Assembly: GCF_047948215.1 (NCBI RefSeq) | Contig: NC_134455.1 | Location: forward strand, 106,286,495-106,350,494 | Origin: Lycorma delicatula | Lineage: Eukaryota > Arthropoda > Insecta > Hemiptera > Fulgoridae | Direction: 5' to 3' | DNA: 64,000 bases | Part shown: positions 43,455 through 51,359 of the stretch, one piece after another | Layout of the letters: every line of letters begins with the position of its first letter | How positions within the stretch are numbered: the stretch's first letter is position 1 | Position numbers and translations under genes: made by a program | Notes under the pieces: model-generated | Seen by the model: the letters and a program-made list of their open reading frames with translations, nothing else | What the model was told of the DNA's origin: nothing | Databases searched by the model: none

Positions 43455-46400
43455 ATTGGTCAACATATAACAAAAACTGCCTTTCAACTAAAACAAAACT
43501 TAAACATTATAAAACTGTAGTTCAGCCAGAAGTCACCTACAGAAGCGAAACCCTTTTCAAAATCACTCAGAAAAACCGAATTGATAAAATTCTGAAAATA
43601 GAGAGGAGAATTGTCAGAACGTGTATCAATAAAAAAACACCAAAAAGAAGGCCAATGGTGGATTGCGCCAAATGAGGTGCTGTATTGAGAAATAGAGCCA
43701 TACTGATACTATGCGGAAAAAAAGAATTTCTTTCTTTGGTCATCTCATAAGGACACCGGAAACAAGACTGTCAAGAAATATCATTGAAAAGCTCTGGTTC
43801 CAAAAACTAGAAGTAGGATGGATCAAAGAAATTAGAGAAGATATGAAAGAATTGAGAATTTCCCTGACTGACCTACAGAATAAAACTGGAAAAATTACAA
43901 AGCTAAAAGACAAAACATTAGATTTAAACAAAAGACAGACAAACGACAAAATACAACGAAGAGGGTGTTTACAGATGAAGAAAAGAAAGCAAGATCTGAA
44001 CGGATGAAGAAATACTGGGCAGCTCGGAAGAGTAAAATAGCACGCTTTTCTCAGAAAAGATGTAACTAAAATTGACTTAAATGGTCTCATGTTGGCCGTA
44101 AAAGCGTAATAATAATAATATATGTATATAATATATTGTAGTTATAATATATATATTGCTAGATACCACTACAAATTGAGAAATAAAATACTTTGTAAAA
44201 AATAAAAACATACTTCAAAAAATAATACTAAAAAGTTACAAATAGTTGTATTTTTATTTATTAATTAAAGTAATAGTATTTACAACAAATAACTATTTTT
44301 GAATTCTGTGCTAGTCAGCAAAAGTTAAATAAAAAAAGAACCTATTTATATAATACAAATCCTATTTCAAACAATGCAAAATTGGTAATAGAAGTTTTAT
44401 TATGATAAAATGAGATCTACAAAAATATAATACAACAATAAAATGTGACATACAAGAATTGGATATAAGAATACTTTATATGGATGCTTAGGTACATACA
44501 TTATCACCAAATACATATGCCTTTTTGCAAATTCAAGATGAGGGATGATCATGAGATGCTCTCTTTCTTATGCTCTTGAGATCCCATTTTACATGTGGAA
44601 TGCTCTCTTTTATATGCTCTTGAGATCCCATTTTACATGTGGTAATCCACCGCCATAGCAGTAAGTGAGATACTAACTTTACGTAACTTTTGTTTAATTT
44701 GTGTTGGCTGTTACAGACTTCTTTCTTTTTTCTGTTTAGCCTCTGGGTAACTACTTTTCAGACAATACGTATGAGGATGATATGTATGAGTGTAAATGAA
44801 GTGTAGTCTTGTACAGTCTCAGTTCAACCATTCCTGAGATGTGTGGTTAATTGAAACCCAACCACCAAAGAACACTGGTATCCACGATCTAGTATTCAAA
44901 TCCGTGGCTGTTACAGACTACAAAAATTATATGTAACTTTTTAGTACTACAGGGTGATTTTTTAGTCCTGTTACCCAATTGTTAATGTCTGGTAATTTTT
45001 TTCTAAGAAAGGGAAATTTTGTTTTGTGACATGAAGTTGGTAGCGGTACTCAACCGATATGATATGGCAGTGTGAGGTGATTCTCCTTGAGCTGTGTAAA
45101 CGTTTGTGCCATTTCCGGTTGTGTTACAAACAGTATGTCTTTTACCATAGAACAAGTTTTTATTCTTGAACAATATTTTGCTACGAAATCGTATGCGAGT
45201 GTAAAAGAATCATTTCAAATTAAATTTGTTGGTGTTCCTCCACCAGAAAAAATGTAAATTTCTAGGCTAGCAAACCGATTTCGAGAGACAGGTAGTGTTT
45301 GCAACAGAAAACATAGTGGTCAACCAACTCGCTTGACAGATGATGTTTTAGAGAATGTGAAAACAAGATTGCTCAATTCTCCACGGAAAAGTTTACGAAA
45401 ACTTTTCACGCAAGTTGGTTTGTCATATTCAAGTCTTCAGAAAGCTGCTAAAAAATTGAAATTGTATCTGTATCATGTACGATTAGTCCAAGAGCTTCAG
45501 CCTCCAGATTTAAACAAGCGATTGCAATATTGCTGTTAGTTTAGGTCTCTCGTAAATGATAACGAAATCTAATTTTTAAACACAGTGTTCTTTAGTGATG
45601 AAACTTGGATCCATCTTGATGGTTATGTGAACAGTCAAAACTGTTGAATTTGGGTGGTTGAAAATCCTAACGCTTTACAAGACAAATCTATACATCCTGA
45701 AAAAATTGGTATGTGGTGTGTGATATCTCGTCATCGTATAGTCGGACCCGTATTCTTCGAACAGACAGTAAATGGTGAAGTATACAGGAATATTGTGCGC
45801 CAATTTGTGTCCCTCATGGAACCTCAAGAACGGTATTACTGGTTTCAGCAAGACCGCGCTACATGCCACACGTCTCGAGAAACCATGGATTTTCTGCAAG
45901 AGTTCTTTGATGATCGAATAATAAGCAAGGGCTTATGGCCTCCAAGGTTCCCAGACCTCACATCTCCTGACTACTTTTTGTGGGGCTATATTAAGTCCGA
46001 GGCCTTCAAAAACAATCCTCACAGTATTAATGAACTTAAAGTCAATATTACAGACTTAATCACGAATATTTCCAATGCAACTCTTTTAGCAGAAAAAGTT
46101 TTCTGCTAATATGCGGAAAAGAGTCTGTGCATGTATAACCGCAAGGGGTGGGCATTTTGAGCATATTCTTTAAAAATTTTGAAAGTAATAACTTTTTATT
46201 AAATCTCTTTTGTAAGTAACAAATACATTTTTTTATTCCACCTAAATTTACCCTTCTTAAATTACATTTAAGATTGGATAACAGGACTAAACAATCATTC
46301 TGTATTAGTTTTTGATGCCAGTTCTTATTTTTATTTTTTATAAATTATTTTATTTATTGTATTGTATTGTGAGGGTAGTTTGATAAATAAAGTAAGTAGA

Positions 46401-48527
46401 AAAAGACAACTTATGTTGCGGTTGAATTGTATTTATTTTTCAATATAATATTCTTTTACCTTGACTGAGTTCAAGGCCACTATGCCATTTTTATGCAATC
46501 ATTTGTCCATCTTTTTAAAATACCCATTCATATCATAAATCATATTGTTGTCACCAGAAAGTTTCTTTTCTCAAAGTCTTATCTTAAGGTTTCTGGAGTA
46601 TTTTGAATCTCATACAGCAAATCTGTTGAGTAGGACAAATGTGATAGCAGTTTGAACCTTAACTTAACCATTACAACTGCTGAAATATAAATCAATAATT
46701 TTGTCTTGACGAAAAAGCACTTTTTCTTGGCGGCGAATTGCTGAGGTCTGGTGTTCTTGATTTCATTGCTCAGCCATTGCAATAAATTGTCTTAAATTTT
46801 ACAGTTGATTATTTTTTTCTTTTTTAAGATAGTTGATTAAAAATATGCCATTTGTGTCCCCCCCAAAAAAAAAAAAACGATGGCCACTGACTGATTTCTT
46901 TACTGATATTTTGCTTCTTGGGGTCCATTGTTTTGAATCTTTCTTTGACAAAGGTGTTGGGTGATCAGCCCATGTTTCATCACAAATTGTTATGAATTTT
47001 CAAACAATTTTTTTGGCTTCATTTGCTGTTAAGCTCTTAGTTGAATCATCCATATAAACAAGTTTTTGTTAGAATTGAGCAAATACAGTAGCGTGCAAAG
47101 TTTCTTCATACTCAACATTTATATTTTGGAAGTTGTGCGCAAATCCAGTTAAGATGCTTACAATCTTCATAAGGTGTATCTTTCGCTCAACTGTAGTTTG
47201 CTAGAACAATTTTACCAATTTTTGTGTTAATTTCTTTGTTTATCACTTCATTTGTGTGTCTACTAGTTGTGTTCATCTTCACAGCTTATTTGAACTCATC
47301 AATCCATGTGTAAACAGTTTTAAATGATGTTGCTCATTTAAGACCTCTTGGTGACAGATTCAGCAAGACGTGTGTCTATCTTATTTTTTATTTAGGTAGC
47401 AGTTTTTCCTTTTAAAAATTAAAATTTTATGCTTGTACAAACTTCCATTTTCTCAATTTTACCAAAAATCAAGTCACAAAATCTTTTTTAGTGAACAGTA
47501 AAAAAAACTCAGTAATATAGTAACTAATATTTAGTATTTGATCATTTTGACAGTGGAAGAAAACAGAGCTGATTTGTTGCTAATTGCTTAATGTGAGGGC
47601 TATCTGGTAAGTACATCTTAACTACATCACTTTTATACATCTACTTTTCTACATAATTGTCATCTAAATTAAGGCACTTAATTTGGCACTTGAAAATGCT
47701 GTGTTGCTATCCATTTCTAGTATTCACGATCATTTTTTGGAAAAAGTGATAATCACTGGGAGCCAAATCAGAGCTATATGGGAGATTGTTAAACAATTCC
47801 AATCTGAAACTGTCAATTTGGCATTGAATGTGTACTGTAGTTTGCAGACGAGTGTTGTCACGAAGAAAAATTATGCCTGAACTTGGCATGCCACGTCATT
47901 TGTTTTGTATGGCCCTTCTCAATTTCTCAGTCTCGCAGTAAGTTTCATAGTTAATTGTCATGCCTCTTTCCATAAAATCAACGCAGTTTTTTGAAAATGA
48001 CAAGAAGTTACTTACCTGGCTTAATTCACTGGTGGCAGAGTTTTATAACAAGAGTATTCAAAAACTTAACAGATATGACTAGTACCCTAATTTGGATGCC
48101 AGTTATGTAGAAATGTAGCTATAAGAGATGTATCTAATCAGTTGTTTTTTATCCATTTGTCATTTTTTAATAACACATCGGAAGTTACTTTCCAAGTAGC
48201 CTTTGTAACAAAGATTTAACTGCTGCCATCTGTAGTCATTATTCTGAATACGTCAAATTATGGTACAAGACTAAAGAGATTTTGTTTTTAATTTGGTTTT
48301 TCCTTTTTATTACAGAAACACTTGTTGATCGGTATAGAGTACTTGAATTGCATTTACCAACACAAGAGGTGAAAGAAAAGTCAAAAGATAAACCAAAAAT
48401 GTATGCGAAAAAGGTTCAGATGCAGCTAGCTTTACAAAATATACATAAATTAGGCTTAATATCAACAAAGAATAAACAGAAGTCCATATTGCCACCACCT
48501 CCTATTGAAGAAATAAAACCAACTTAA
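24415..48527 (+). CDS. NDUFAF4: NDUFAF4 orthologue, mitochondrial complex I assembly factor (four coding exons)
   Basis: Exons 24415-24559, 26480-26571, 34356-34566 and 48316-48527 join in phase (1, 0, 1) into 219 residues plus stop, all with GT-AG introns of 1.9, 7.8 and 13.7 kb. The N terminus MGRPFSSLKREVMNYNIENR matches human NDUFAF4 in MG, 'NxENRA', 'P..HPST' and, in exon 2, 'KDEKL...L...YV.S..P'; exon 3 has SS...KA, then IPAGKISLKRALELLSKY. In mammals the protein acts in the inner mitochondrial membrane with NDUFAF3 to assemble the Q module. The Met-Gly start fits N-myristoylation. Human protein is about 175 residues; the extra length is a Lys-rich, Pro-ending tail in exon 4. Introns are filled with transposons. 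Confidence 0.92.
24560..25080. other. NDUFAF4 intron 1, AT-rich
   Basis: No ORF or repeat recognised. Confidence 0.5.
25084..25560. other. Unexplained GC-richer island with open frames on both strands
   Basis: Clearly higher G+C than the surrounding intron. On the plus strand a frame from 25084 to 25415, broken by one TAG at 25162, encodes a Cys-rich segment with CPKCSVPVPAAHLKGDAQLC (C-x2-C, then His and Cys, zinc-finger-like) and Trp/Cys-rich residues. On the minus strand 25364-25059 is open for 101 codons. AG|GTAAGT follows at 25424. I do not recognise either protein. It may be a transposon fragment, a retrocopy or an unknown exon. Confidence 0.4.
25561..26479. other. NDUFAF4 intron 1, AT-rich
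   Basis: No feature seen other than the exon 2 acceptor at its right end. Confidence 0.5.
26480..26571 (+). CDS. NDUFAF4: NDUFAF4 coding exon 2
   Basis: 92 nt after TTACAG, ending GCT|GTAAGT. With the carried base it encodes EYGITIEDVSKKDEKLN and KHLRNIYVVSEGPA, the most conserved block of the family. Confidence 0.92.
26785..26960 (-). pseudogene. Fragment of an arthropod repeat-borne ORF (FHQNIRTME family)
   Basis: Minus-strand translation gives FFPENYAVSHEQRQGFHQNI followed by RTMETQYRDHWEPEMMGDYC. This block ('FPEN...S.EQGERFHQDI..ME.RYQGRW...MMADYCW') recurs in many uncharacterised arthropod repeat proteins. I cannot name the element. Only the C-terminal part is readable. Confidence 0.6.
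26961..27416. other. NDUFAF4 intron 2, nothing clear
   Basis: A 74-codon minus-strand open stretch (27186-26962) may be more of the adjacent repeat ORF but shows no motif. Confidence 0.4.
27419..28671 (-). mobile_element. mariner element with matched terminal inverted repeats
   Basis: 1253 bp bounded by TA dinucleotides (27417-27418 and 28672-28673). Left end CAAGGGTCATTCAATAATTA and reverse-complemented right end CAAGAGTCATTCAATAAAGA form inverted repeats. Minus-strand frames show mariner transposase pieces: STRWVPRVDRSPYG (linker before the catalytic core), QWKGIILLHDNACRTQF (second Asp), a C-terminal DLIRFPFVCSTEEGL and a tail matching 'FYKTGI..L...W..CL.A.G.Y'. Frames are broken many times. 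A G-run at 27691-27700 lies inside. Confidence 0.85.
28700..29960 (-). mobile_element. Possible highly decayed element, class unresolved
   Basis: Minus-strand frames in 29500-29200 read like the linker between LINE endonuclease and RT (KNENSHKKYCIHRIY, Trp/Lys-rich KMWKTIKKKS-like), and 28950-28690 has NHNFETIIQYVLNN. No catalytic motif could be identified, so the assignment is weak. A 116-codon plus-strand frame at 29160-29510 is hydrophobic because of T-richness, not a credible gene. Confidence 0.3.
31113..31487 (-). pseudogene. LINE reverse transcriptase fragment
   Basis: 124 open codons: SDFKKSVIVMIPKKAGADKC, EEYRTISLTSHAAKILTRIL, GEHQFGFRKSIGTWKAILRR and motif A VAFIDLEKAFDNVD with the catalytic Asp intact. 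Ends where the frame shifts just after motif A. Confidence 0.9.
31503..31757 (-). mobile_element. tRNA-derived SINE, copy D (full length) with 14-bp target duplication
   Basis: 255 bp flanked by AGTTTGTATAATCT at 31489-31502 and 31758-31771. On the minus strand: head AACCCACCGGGTTGATCAAG with A box TGATCAAGCGGTGA, B box TGTTCAAGTCCTAG, central body, and tail ending in CTAAACAGGAAAAATAGAG. It interrupts the LINE coding sequence between TDRLYKL and VCNIYEKG, and removing one duplicate restores that reading. It is the best reference copy of the family. Confidence 0.95.
31964..32263 (-). pseudogene. LINE linker region between endonuclease and RT
   Basis: 99 open codons, strongly charged: DEESKRNYQQLTNTINRKCK, AKEEWIKEKCSEVEREM, and DGTLIYNTKGKVDSWMEYIE. 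These match the conserved spacer of this LINE family ('K.AKEEWI...C.E.E', 'G...T....KV..W..YIE.L'). Confidence 0.8.
32283..32480. repeat. GC-richer sequence of unknown repeat type
   Basis: Different composition from the flanks and no coding motif. It adjoins the 5' side of the LINE and could be its upstream part or another repeat. Confidence 0.3.
32481..33650. other. NDUFAF4 intron 2, AT-rich
   Basis: No gene or repeat family recognised. Confidence 0.5.
33660..34250 (+). mobile_element. mariner fragment (transposase C-terminal half)
   Basis: Plus-strand frames give NKDYYLEVLCCLHEAIR, then HHNNAPAYTSLIVREFSSKI (second catalytic Asp of HDNAPAHT replaced by Asn), PPYLLNMAPCDVFLFSKLKR (third Asp intact) and FEKSTGTNVL-like tail in other frames. 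The N-terminal DNA-binding half is absent. Confidence 0.85.
34356..34566 (+). CDS. NDUFAF4: NDUFAF4 coding exon 3
   Basis: 211 nt between TTTTTACAG and G|GTGAGT. Encodes LSSESTKALPLNRITDWS, VIPAGKISLKRALELLSKY, and WTYDNLAKHYNLNVKFV. The human counterpart has 'SIPKGKISIVEALTLLNNHK' followed by 'TWTAEKIMQEYQL', so block order and spacing agree. Confidence 0.92.
34590..34950. other. NDUFAF4 intron 3 start, AT-rich
   Basis: Nothing recognised after the exon 3 donor at 34567. Confidence 0.5.
34955..35400 (-). mobile_element. mariner fragment (transposase C terminus and one end)
   Basis: Minus-strand frame 35250-35011 reads VCKYLTYSSDLLPCDFHMFG ('PPYSPDL.PCDFH.FG', third catalytic Asp) and KNLPYYDKYLNKICYCLEKY, the usual C terminus. 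Sequence GAGGGGCAGTCAAAAAGTTA at 34955 is typical of a mariner end. Upstream KTHKLISE-like sequence reaches about 35330. No opposite end was found. Confidence 0.8.
35690..36000 (-). mobile_element. piggyBac-like transposase C-terminal fragment
   Basis: 'FGVAVINAWVIYNMIPGNKK' and 'IIQFKRMLVKSLV' match the 'D.AVVNAWILY' and 'LL.FR..L...L' blocks that end piggyBac transposase cores, followed by Lys/His-rich residues and a decayed Cys-rich tail. The catalytic Asp residues lie upstream and are not present here. Confidence 0.65.
36010..36715. other. No gene recognised; short GC-richer block at 36541-36640
   Basis: 36541-36640 (GAGATATTTCGACCATTTCT onward) stands out by composition and includes GAATTCCAGCTCCCAGGAAC, but no family could be named. 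The rest is AT-rich. Confidence 0.35.
36720..37340 (-). mobile_element. mariner, internally deleted
   Basis: Minus-strand: N-terminal region ELVVKVDEKIHTNRALPIQS and SCDKMLDYYRFCAQWIPKYL ('KL.YHK.CARWVPK'), then directly RAIKNKRHGILTSEILINNN ('AI..KRRGLLTSGVVLLHDNA', second Asp lost) and KFLIIQHTAPEAG with LFVPSYEKLAGFFDEGIQ. The catalytic middle between these parts is deleted. Confidence 0.8.
37341..39520. other. NDUFAF4 intron 3, AT-rich
   Basis: No gene or known repeat seen. Contains a 15-bp palindrome (38867-38898), a repeated TTTTAAAAGTGTTATA motif near 38990-39035, and an inverted pair CTTACATTT/AAATGTAAG at 39492-39514. Confidence 0.45.
38867..38898. repeat. 15-bp near-perfect palindrome
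   Basis: AACATAAACAGACTA, spacer CA, then the exact reverse complement TAGTCTGTTTATGTT. Confidence 0.9.
39793..40392 (-). pseudogene. R1-like LINE C-terminal domain
   Basis: 199 open codons: LLAIGVSQTYRTVSTDVVLV ('G.YRTVS..A..VI...PP'), SALPPLDLVVEEVVAR, KWQVRWDRSTKGRWTKHLI ('W...W..S..GRWT..LI'), VLSGHGSFNNYVW ('LTGHG.F..YL'). These follow the RT in R1 elements and end near the Cys/His domain, here without clear Cys residues. Confidence 0.82.
40800..41087 (-). pseudogene. R1-like reverse transcriptase, palm
   Basis: AILAVVLLEVSNAFSSLPFR is motif A, with Glu in place of the catalytic Asp. Downstream VYFSGRSVIG-like sequence leads to motif B in a shifted frame (GVPQGSV). Confidence 0.82.
41097..41576 (-). 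pseudogene. R1-like reverse transcriptase, N-terminal half
   Basis: 159 open codons: FTLAELHGTAIKISKKISLG then MDGLPSEVVALV ('A..K..PG.DG.P.EV'), PQRWKVARLVLLRKGGRQED, PAGYRPLCLLSGLAKLFERM and DFQFGFCKGCNTTDV ('QFGFR.G.ST.D'). Confidence 0.85.
41600..42640. other. NDUFAF4 intron 3, AT-rich
   Basis: No gene recognised. 42045-42240 has a slightly different composition and might be a non-autonomous DNA transposon end, without proof. Confidence 0.4.
42640..43180 (-). pseudogene. PIF1/Helitron-type helicase C-terminal fragment (second family)
   Basis: Minus-strand frames: EEELPDAVLIKFYDETIG, then QGTTLDRAEMDLSKKK ('HK.QG.TLD...VDL'), KEQIYVALS.IKTLEGIVLS ('Q.YVALSR..TL.GL', Arg of SR mutated to a stop) and NLDPTKLLNRPHDEKALTEM. 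The conserved VALSR box identifies a PIF1-like helicase. Its sequence differs from the Helitron at 13.8-16.3 kb. Confidence 0.75.
43418..43446. repeat. (TA)n microsatellite
   Basis: About 14 TA units, directly beside the 5' end of the LINE fragment that follows. Confidence 0.95.
43450..44120 (+). mobile_element. LINE 3' fragment of the 'LHKKGDK' family
   Basis: Plus-strand frames: STKTKLKHYKTVVQPEVTYR, SETLFKITQKNRIDKILKIE, RTCINKKTPKRRP, KKRISFFGHLIRTPETRLSR, then Lys-rich residues and KMKKYWAARKSK-like end with an (AAT)n tail at 44107-44118. The same C terminus occurs on the minus strand at 61.26-61.64 kb. 5'-truncated and inserted at a (TA)n tract; ATATATGTAT occurs on both sides. Confidence 0.85.
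44121..44555. other. NDUFAF4 intron 3, AT-rich
   Basis: Nothing recognised. Confidence 0.45.
44556..44642. repeat. 44-bp tandem duplication
   Basis: Two units (44556-44599 and 44600-44642) sharing ATGCTCTCTTT and ATGCTCTTGAGATCCCATTT then TACATGTGG, with two differences. Confidence 0.9.
44720..44904 (-). mobile_element. tRNA-derived SINE, copy E (5'-truncated) with 15-bp target duplication
   Basis: Flanked by TGGCTGTTACAGACT at 44705-44719 and 44905-44919. Body and tail (TTTCTGTTTAGCCTCTGG, GAGGATGATATGTATGAGTG, CACCAAAGAACACTGGTATC) match copy D; the tRNA-like head is missing. Confidence 0.92.
44950..46302 (+). mobile_element. Complete Tc1/mariner-superfamily element (D,D,D38D spacing)
   Basis: 1353 bp bounded by TA (44948-44949, 46303-46304). 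Left end CAGGGTGATTTTTTAGTCCT and reverse-complemented right end CAGAATGATTGTTTAGTCCT are inverted repeats. A single transposase frame runs 45135-46109 with point nonsense mutations only. It sits in intron 3 of NDUFAF4 in the sense orientation. Confidence 0.92.
45135..46109 (+). pseudogene. Tc1/mariner-superfamily transposase, four in-frame stops
   Basis: ATG at 45135 and final TAA at 46107 are in one frame of 324 codons, interrupted by TAA 45255, TAG 45537, TAA 45570 and TGA 45645. N terminus MSFTIEQVFILEQYFATKSY is a helix-turn-helix; GSVCNRKHSGQPTRLTDDVL matches the usual 'G.V....SGRP' linker between two HTH units. Catalytic residues: FSDETWIHL (first Asp, about 45597), YYWFQQDRATCHTS (second) and LTSPDYFLWGYIKSEAF (third), with 38 residues between the second and third. 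No frameshift is needed, so decay is recent relative to other elements here. Confidence 0.88.
46430..47460 (-). mobile_element. mariner element, decayed
   Basis: Minus-strand frames: TTSRHTNEVINKEINTKIGK, TWADHPTP-like first-Asp region with KDSKQWTP, then KKCFFVKTKLL and AVVMVKLRFKLLSHLSYSTD ('L.F.LL.HPPYSPD'). Many frame changes. Ends could not be matched. Confidence 0.7.
47590..48010 (-). mobile_element. mariner fragment (transposase C-terminal half)
   Basis: Frame 47889-47707: SSGIIFLRDNTRLQTTVHIQ (second Asp, 'VIFLHDNARPH'), LELFNNLPYSSDLAPSDYHF (third Asp) . Upstream minus-strand sequence to about 48010 reads like RRAIQNK..G-type mariner sequence. Located about 300 bp before NDUFAF4 exon 4. 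Confidence 0.85.
48316..48527 (+). CDS. NDUFAF4: NDUFAF4 coding exon 4 (C terminus)
   Basis: 212 nt after TATTACAG; TAA at 48525-48527. Encodes TLVDRYRVLELHLP (family 'LLKYFVTFEVEIFP') and then about 50 residues rich in Lys and Gln ending in a PPPPIEEIKPT tail not present in the human protein. Conservation drops after the first 20 residues. Confidence 0.88.
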
Positions 48528-48897
48528 GCATGAATAGTTATTACAACCTGTAGATAAATCTTTGCTATTAATTTCATATTTATAAAATTACAGTATAATT
48601 TACAAATTGATTCTGATAAAGTTTATCATTGTTTAAACTAAATTATGTTTTATTATTTTTAATTCTCATGCAGTGGTTTAGTCTTACTTCAAGTTTTGAG
48701 TGGATACCACATTACTTACTCGGCTGCTATAAGTCAGTATGAATTTAAAGTGCCAAAATGTTTACTGTTTATTGAATGCTTTAGCAGTCATATTGTATTG
48801 TAATGAAATTAGTAAATATTTTATTATCAATATAAATGCATTTAAACGTCATTTGACGAATTGTATACTACCAATTGGGTTGGTATACTACACCATG

Positions 48898-48903
48898 AAT
48901 AAA
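48898..48903 (+). terminator. Candidate NDUFAF4 polyadenylation signal
   Basis: First AATAAA after the NDUFAF4 stop codon, 371 bases downstream of it. No other canonical hexamer lies between. Confidence 0.4.
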
Positions 48904-48909
48904 AAAGGA

Positions 48910-51350
48910 ACTGGTCCCTACATTTACCTTGATTGATAAGTAGAAAGTCATGCTAACAACTAGAACAGAGCAGTATTAAAAAAACTGTAGAATTTTTTAA
49001 AGAAATGAAGTTAAATTTCACACAAAAATTTAAAAATTGTAAGTATGAAAAAACCCCTTTTGGCATGCTGGAAGGCAGAGGTAGATTTCATTGGTGCTAA
49101 GTAGGGGATAAAAAAGATTTCTACCTTAAAGGTAAGAAATACTTCAAATTTACTCAATAAAACAACGGTTGCATATGAAAAAAGTTTCACATGTTTAGCA
49201 TATAACAAGCCCGATCTTACAATTCCAACAATATTTTGGTCATCATGTGCCGTAAGGTGAATCATATCAAAAATTGTTTCAGACTAAAGTTTTAGGTAAT
49301 GTTTAAAGAACTAACGACCACTTTAAACCAATTTGATACTGTGCCTGATTTGTTTTTTTCTTCAAAAACACATTTTTTCCACCGTCTGGGCCAATGGTTG
49401 AATTAATCAACCTATGTAATATTATGTTGATGTCACCAGTCAGATATCAAAAAACTTTACTTTGATAAGTTTTCGGCCCTTATCCAAAAAATAGTAGGAT
49501 CTTTAAAAAAATACTTAATAAACAAAAATACCTAAGACTTTTAAAAAATAATTAAGTATAAATGTATATATAAACTTTTGAACTGACAGTAGTTTAGGGG
49601 TCTGGGAGTTGTGAAATGTGAAGATATGTTGAAATTTTCCAAAAGTCGATTCATGGTGCCCATTAAAATAGTTCTTATGAAATCTACCTAATATATAAAT
49701 GTAGATACTAAATAAATTTAAAACAATTTATTAGACATTAACAAAAACTAAACATGTAGATTTGCTCAAGTATATCAAATATGTATATTAAGCAATTTTA
49801 TATATATTAAATATTAATTGAACTCATATATTTATTTGTATATAGACGCAAATGCAGATAATTCAGGGTTTTTTTAATTATTATTTTTTTATAACTTTAC
49901 ATGAGTAATATTTCTGTAAAAAGGTTATTTGTTTTATTACCTGTTGGGAACACTTTTTATAAATGGATCCTGTAATAGACTAAACAATATTTCATATTCA
50001 TTCATATTTTTGAACACCAAACAGTGATCGGCAAAAATAAGTCTGTAATTGAATCTTGAAAACTATTCTGATATTCAAAAAGTGTTAAATCTCAGATTGA
50101 ACATATTTTATATATAGCAAGAATTGAATAATGAAAATTTTTATTGAGAAACTTCAAAGCAAAATATTCTTTTTTACAGTTATAATCAGTCTGAATATAT
50201 CCTGATTAAATCCTGTTAGAATTTATCATGTAATAAGCCCAGAAATTTCACCAAACAGGAAATTGTGTTCGTCAATAATTAGAATGCTCTCCATGTGGTT
50301 ATCAATGTTATTTCTACCTGATAAATACAATTCAATGACTTTATCCAGTTTAAAAGACCATAGTTATGGTCAAGAATCCATCCAGTGAATCCTTGGATAT
50401 AGTTATCATAGTGTCATGTTTAATTAGGGTAACAAAGAATCGTTTAAGATGATTAATGTTTTCAATAGTGCCAAAAAAATAAAAATTTTACTACTAACTT
50501 GATTTTTTTCTATTTTTTTTTTTCAATAAAGGGATACTTAGATTTAAATAAAAATTCATTTTTATTGTTGTTTTTAATTTTTTCTATTTTTTTATAATTG
50601 TTTATGATGGCCATCCACAGTCATTGGTATTTGTAACTTAGCCGATGACTAATGAACGCTTATCATAGTCTATGTTAAGCCATTTCTTCACAATGTTTCA
50701 TGAATGCAACAGCTAGTAAACGATTTTTTTCTGCATTATTTTAAAACTACTTTTCAATGTTGTTAATTCTAAATGGAGATTATATATTGGTGTTTATACA
50801 TAAATATAGATAATATATAGATGTCACTCACGAGTTATTCAATGTGCAAATGCTATCAGCCTGAAAGTGCTTGATATATTTCTTCTTTTTTCTTTGAAGA
50901 CTTCTTTTTAGATAAAATTGTTTTTTTTTTTTTATTATATATGCTATGTAAGATGTTTGTATTTGAATAGCCTAATTAACAACAAGCAGCTGTATATATT
51001 TTTATTTATTTAGGTTTTTTTTTAATAAATATTTCAGTTATACAGCTTAAAGATTTTACTCTGCATATTTGTCTATTTGTGAGATGCAGAAAATAAAGTA
51101 AGTTTTGATTGAAAAAATTTTCAAATAAATGAACATAATTATTTATGAAGAACAATAAACAACAATATTTTTTTTTTAAAAGTAAATTACAGAAATTGTT
51201 CTATTAGAATTACTTATTATTTACATAATACAAAAAAAAACATACAAATATACATTATGTTTAAAAAAAAGTTATTGCCACAAGTTTAAAAATCAAAATT
51301 TATATATAATAATAAAAAAAAGGTATAAATACAAAAAAAAGGAATTTTAT
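48910..51350. other. Downstream of NDUFAF4, no gene recognised
   Basis: AT-rich. A minus-strand 84-codon open frame at 49265-49011 (AHDDQNIVGIVRSGLLYAKH) lies in a GC-richer patch that looks repeat-like, but I cannot name it. Nothing else stands out. Confidence 0.4.
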
Positions 51351-51359
51351 GGTCACACA

